Below are positions 21,494-24,318 of a stretch of 24,318 nucleotides of DNA, one piece after another. Position 1 is the stretch's first letter. Each line of letters begins with the position of its first letter. The notes below the pieces were generated by a model, which did not search any database, was not told the DNA's origin, and worked only from the letters and a program-made list of their open reading frames with translations. Both the position numbers and the translations under genes were made by a program. This DNA comes from DASPXY01 sp038227745. GTDB taxonomy: Bacteria; Planctomycetota; Planctomycetia; Gemmatales; Gemmataceae. The stretch covers positions 1 through 24,318 of the forward strand of contig JBBRPS010000039.1 in assembly GCA_038227745.1 (NCBI GenBank), written 5' to 3'.

Positions 21494-22102
21494 TCACCAC
21501 GGTTTTTCCATCATCGAGACGATCTGCACCGCGAGGTGATCGACGTTGCTCTTCTCCGAAGTCGTGAGCGACTGGCCCAGCTCGGGGATGGCGCTGGCGA
21601 TCGACTGGACCATGACGGGCGTCTCCCTGATCGGCGGCAGGTCCAGCGGGACCGGGTCGGTGGGCCGGGGCTTCGGCATCGACAGGACGTCCTTGTTGTG
21701 CCCCGCCCGCAGGTCGCGCCAGATCAACTCCACCGTCAGCGTGGACTGGAAGCCGCGGACTTCCCCGATGTTGTTGTAGATGGTCACGCTCTTGGTGCGG
21801 GCGACGATCTTGCCGAGCAACTCGGTGTCGGCGCCGTCGCGGCAGGAGGTCACCTTCCACGGCGTCTTCAGCTCGATCTCGCGGACGACGGCCTTTGTAA
21901 GGTCGAACTCCAGGCTGCGCCGGTAGGTCACGTTCTGGAAGATCGGCACGTAGACCGTGTGGATGGTCGGGTCGTAGTTCGGCGCGCTGGTGTAGCCGAA
22001 CAGCCGGATCTGGCCGTCCCAGGAGGCGCACGACGGGAGCACCAGCGCCGCGGCGGCCACCAGGCAGCCGGCCGCGCGCCGGAGGAATAGCGATGTACTC
22101 AT
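21494..22102 (-). CDS. lptE: LPS assembly lipoprotein LptE
   Basis: A 202-residue outer-membrane lipoprotein, the plug/partner of LptD in LPS export. ATG 22102 has a perfect GGAGG seven bases upstream and is preferred over the in-frame codon at 22117. The signal peptide ends in a lipobox LPSC with Cys25. Then come the planctomycete LptE features: YTSAPNYDPTIHTVYVPIF, LEFDLTKAVVREIE, and an ADTELLGKIV strand with alternating pattern. Its presence with bamD argues for an LPS-bearing diderm envelope. It lies 46 bases downstream of bamD and 17 bases upstream of folP, on the same strand. Confidence 0.85.
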   Translation of the reverse strand: MSTSLFLRRAAGCLVAAAALVLPSCASWDGQIRLFGYTSAPNYDPTIHTVYVPIFQNVTYRRSLEFDLTKAVVREIELKTPWKVTSCRDGADTELLGKIVARTKSVTIYNNIGEVRGFQSTLTVELIWRDLRAGHNKDVLSMPKPRPTDPVPLDLPPIRETPVMVQSIASAIPELGQSLTTSEKSNVDHLAVQIVSMMEKPW

Positions 22103-22148
22103 CGGCGACCTCCTCACAATTCCTTCGCCGGCGAAGATTTCGTACCCG

Positions 22149-23471
22149 TCACAGCCCCGGGCGGCGATCGTTGTTAAGCCCCGGCGGCAACACCTGCGGC
22201 ACCGGCCCGGTCTCGGGTGCCGTCAGCGGCCTGCCCGGCGTCAAAGCCCGTGGTACGGGGGCGGTTTCCGTGGCCGGGCCGGCCGGCGGGACGATGCCTC
22301 GGGCGTCGTCCTTCTGCTGCTTCTCGTCGGCGTGCTTCTTCAGCTCCGCCATGCGCTCGAGCGCCTTCTTCTCGTAGCTCGTGCCGCGGTAGCGGCGGCG
22401 GACGACATCGTAGTAGAAGTAGGCGGACCCGGGGTGGCCGGTGCGGCGGTAGAACTCCGCGATCTTCCAGTCCTTGTCGGCCTGCTGCTGCGTGATCGAG
22501 TAGAGCTGGTCCTTCAGGAAGGCGTTCTGGTTATTCGCCAGGTCGGGATAGGTCTTGTACGCCACGTCCACCAGCTCGCGCGCCTCGGACACCAGCCGGC
22601 CGTCGTACTCCGAGCCGCCGGTGCTCATCTGCTTGCAGATGATCGACAGCTGCAGCGACTTGGACGCCAGCGCCCCGTTGGGGTGGTGCTGGACGAGCTG
22701 GCTGAAGTAGTGGTCGGCCTCGCGGTAGTCCTCGCGGAAGAACTTCACGCTGCCCAGGTAGAACAGGGCCTTCTCGGCCAGCGGGCCGGTCGGGTCGGTG
22801 ATGTACACCTGGTCGAGCATGCGGACGGCGTGGCCCTCCTCGTCGAAGGTCGGCTTGGTCTTCTCGAAGTGCAGGACCGACTCGGGCCAGAGGAACCAGC
22901 GCTTGCCGTCCTTCTTTTCGCGCACGATCTCCATGTACTGGCGGGTGTCGTCGAGCCAGTAGTTGGCGATGTCGAACAGCGCCCGCCGGGCCTCGGTGGC
23001 GTGCCGGCCCATGGGGTAGCTGGTCAGCAGCGAGTTGTACAGGTCGGCGGCGCCGGGGTAACGGCCCTGCAGGCGCTCGCACTCGGCCTGGTAGTACAGG
23101 GCCTCCTCCGCGACGGACATGGTGTTCTTCTTGTTGAGGGAGAGGCGCTTGAAGATGGGCTCGGCCTTGGCGTACTCCTTGTCGCGGAACAGGCGCCGGG
23201 CGCCATCCAGCTCCGCGGCGGCGGTGCCGTCGGCCGGCAGCGGGTCGGACTCCAGGGCGCCGTCGCGCAGCACCATGCTATCGACGGCCCCCTTGGGCGC
23301 GGGCGTCGGCGCCTTGCCCAGGCCCCAGGTCGCGGGCCAGCCGCCCAGGCAGCCGCTGGCCCCGGTCAGCAGGACGAGGGCGACGGCCGCGGGCCACAGC
23401 CCGCGCAGCGTCCGTCCCCCGGTCCTCGCCGTTTGCGCCGCACGGTCGGCAGTGTTGCGTTGGGTTCCCAC
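22149..23471 (-). CDS. bamD: outer membrane assembly lipoprotein, BamD-like TPR protein
   Basis: A 440-residue lipoprotein. The GTG start at 23471 has GGGGAG about ten bases upstream and lies five bases after the recO stop. The signal region is long (25 residues before the hydrophobic core WPAAVALVLLTGASGC) with lipobox Cys41. From about residue 85 it is helical with TPR-type repeats: ALYYQAECERLQGRYPGAAD followed by SYPMGRHATEARRALFDIA, then ALFYLGSVKFFREDYREADH. This is the YfiO/BamD layout, which holds the BAM complex that inserts outer-membrane proteins. The extra length relative to E. coli BamD (about 245) lies in the N-terminal linker, a mid insertion and a proline-rich C-terminus. The open frame continues upstream into recO because of a frameshift there, which is not a real fusion. 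Confidence 0.8.
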   Translation of the reverse strand: MGTQRNTADRAAQTARTGGRTLRGLWPAAVALVLLTGASGCLGGWPATWGLGKAPTPAPKGAVDSMVLRDGALESDPLPADGTAAAELDGARRLFRDKEYAKAEPIFKRLSLNKKNTMSVAEEALYYQAECERLQGRYPGAADLYNSLLTSYPMGRHATEARRALFDIANYWLDDTRQYMEIVREKKDGKRWFLWPESVLHFEKTKPTFDEEGHAVRMLDQVYITDPTGPLAEKALFYLGSVKFFREDYREADHYFSQLVQHHPNGALASKSLQLSIICKQMSTGGSEYDGRLVSEARELVDVAYKTYPDLANNQNAFLKDQLYSITQQQADKDWKIAEFYRRTGHPGSAYFYYDVVRRRYRGTSYEKKALERMAELKKHADEKQQKDDARGIVPPAGPATETAPVPRALTPGRPLTAPETGPVPQVLPPGLNNDRRPGL

Positions 23472-23476
23472 GGCCT

Positions 23477-23900
23477 TCAACTCCCCAGGTAAGGCAACAG
23501 GCGCGGCCGGCGCCCCATCAAGTAGGTCACGTAATGGTTCAGCACCTGGCGCACCTCGGCGTCGGCGCCCCCCGGCGCCCTCGGCCAGGCGCCGCAGCGC
23601 CTGCTCGGCGACGTAGTAGCCGGCGTACAGGGCCGCGAGATCCTTCCGCAGCTGCGGGAAGCGCTGTTCGACCCGCGCCTCCGTGAGCAGATCGAGACCG
23701 CCGGAGGATTTGCGGAGGAGGACTATACTGCAAACCGTGAGCAGGTCAAGGGCGCTTTCAAAGTTGGAGCGGAGGCGCCGGCCGCCCTTGGCCAGGGCGC
23801 GGACCTTGCCGAACTCGCGCGTCCACAGCGTCGTGATCCGGCTGGTCTCGCTCCAGTCCGTCGTCCGCAGCACCAGCGCCAGAGCTTTTTCGGCCGCCAC
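23477..23900 (-). pseudogene. recO: DNA repair protein RecO, internally shortened and frameshifted
   Basis: GTG 23900 has GGAG and GGAGGG just upstream. The N-terminal OB-fold is clear (EKALALVLRTTDWSETSR, then FGKVRALAKGGRR) to YYVAE at about residue 99. Full RecO is about 240-260 residues, but here YYVAE is followed directly by QALRRLAEG and then, in another frame, EVRQVLNHYVTYLMGRRPR-LLPYL and a TGA at 23477-23479, the normal RecO C-terminus. The frames are rejoined by removing one G from the six-G run (plus-strand C at 23568-23573). After that correction the protein is only 140 residues and lacks about 100 residues of the central helical and zinc-finger region. Either the gene is defective, or a deletion and an error exist in the assembly. 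Confidence 0.75.
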
Positions 23901-23943
23901 TGTCTCCGCCCTCCACACAAACCGGGAGCCCGCGCAGCGAGCG

Positions 23944-24318
23944 TCATTCCTTCTCCGCAATATCGGGCAACCCCAGCTCGCCCAGGTAGTGCCGCTCGCG
24001 CTCGCGCATTTGGGCGGCCGCCTCGGACGTCTTATCGTCGTGGCCGCAGAGGTGCAGCAGCCCGTGGATCACGTACAGCGCCAGTTCTGTTTGGACATCG
24101 TGGCCGCGCGCCTGCGCCTGGGCCAGCGCCACCTCGGCGCCGACGACGAGCTGACCCTCCAGGCGCCGGGCGCCCGGCTCGCTCATGGGGAAGCTCAGCA
24201 CGTCGGTCGGCTCGTCGTGCTGCAGATAGCGCTGGTTGAGCTGGTGGACGGTGGGGTTGTCCACGAAAGCGAGGCTGATCTCGCAGTCCGCGATGCCTTC
24301 GCCCTCGAGCACGGCCCG
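23944..24318 (-). CDS. ybeY: endoribonuclease YbeY, partial (5' end beyond the window)
   Basis: The last 125 codons of a metal-dependent RNase for rRNA maturation and ribosome quality control. Visible are ISLAFVDNPTVHQLN, the DEPTDVLSFPMSE block and the zinc-binding HGLLHLCGHDD (H-x3-H-x5-H). The frame is open to the window edge, and the first codons (R-A-V-L-E-G-E-G) match the interior of the family, so about 20-30 N-terminal residues are missing. recO begins 43 bases downstream on the same strand. Confidence 0.93.
   Translation of the reverse strand, partial: RAVLEGEGIADCEISLAFVDNPTVHQLNQRYLQHDEPTDVLSFPMSEPGARRLEGQLVVGAEVALAQAQARGHDVQTELALYVIHGLLHLCGHDDKTSEAAAQMRERERHYLGELGLPDIAEKE

Noticed and set aside
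20604..22031. 475-residue extended FolP
   Set aside because: The upstream 185 residues are a shadow of lptE; FolP family sequence starts at 21476.
22149..23960. 603-residue RecO-BamD fusion protein
   Set aside because: The continuous frame arises from a one-base frameshift in recO; the RecO C-terminus is found in the adjacent frame and bamD has its own ribosome binding site and signal peptide.

Overview
The window is GC-rich bacterial chromosome that reads as Planctomycetota, most likely a Gemmata-like lineage. The main evidence is an adjacent DUF1549/DUF1553 (PSCyt1) protein and DUF1501 protein, a pairing typical of planctomycetes. Other support is a LptE/BamD outer-membrane assembly pair, a c-di-AMP cyclase operon, many long intergenic palindromes, and small toxin/immunity families that I recall mainly from Gemmataceae. 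No rRNA, tRNA, CRISPR array, intact transposase or replication origin was seen.

Layout. (1) 151-3799, plus strand: a secreted transglutaminase-like plus alpha/beta-hydrolase protein, then a luciferase-like flavin monooxygenase. A nested palindrome separates them. (2) About 3.9-7.3 kb, plus strand: an accessory island of small and partly decayed genes. It holds a ParB-fold gene broken by an 81-bp palindromic insertion and a frameshift, with its overlapping partner; the tail of a PIN toxin with a small partner gene; an orphan C-terminal module of a HINT-type polymorphic toxin with a candidate immunity gene; the C-terminal remnant of a further small gene; and an unknown protein. Two copies of a 33-bp dispersed repeat lie at gene 3' ends here, and there is another perfect hairpin. 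(3) 7344-12193, plus strand: the DUF1549/DUF1553 and DUF1501 pair and a small unknown gene. (4) 12222-17187, minus strand: a toxin-antitoxin remnant (antitoxin intact, ParE-like toxin truncated), a flavoprotein disulfide reductase coupled to a TVP38/TMEM64 membrane protein, a short lipoprotein and a membrane-anchored HEAT-type protein. (5) 17285-24318, minus strand: a housekeeping series read in the order ybeY (cut by the window edge), recO (frameshifted and internally shortened), bamD, lptE, folP, cdaA, cdaR, proA.

How the parts fit. Region 5 combines envelope assembly (BamD, LptE), folate synthesis and c-di-AMP signalling (CdaA with its regulator CdaR), followed by a proline biosynthesis enzyme where glmM often lies in other bacteria. 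Region 2 looks like a site where polymorphic-toxin and toxin-antitoxin cassettes accumulate and decay. The strongest unexplained signal is the set of long, near-perfect palindromes in intergenic or 3'-end positions. One of them has demonstrably interrupted a gene, and two share a 12-base terminus. This suggests a miniature mobile palindrome family active in this genome.
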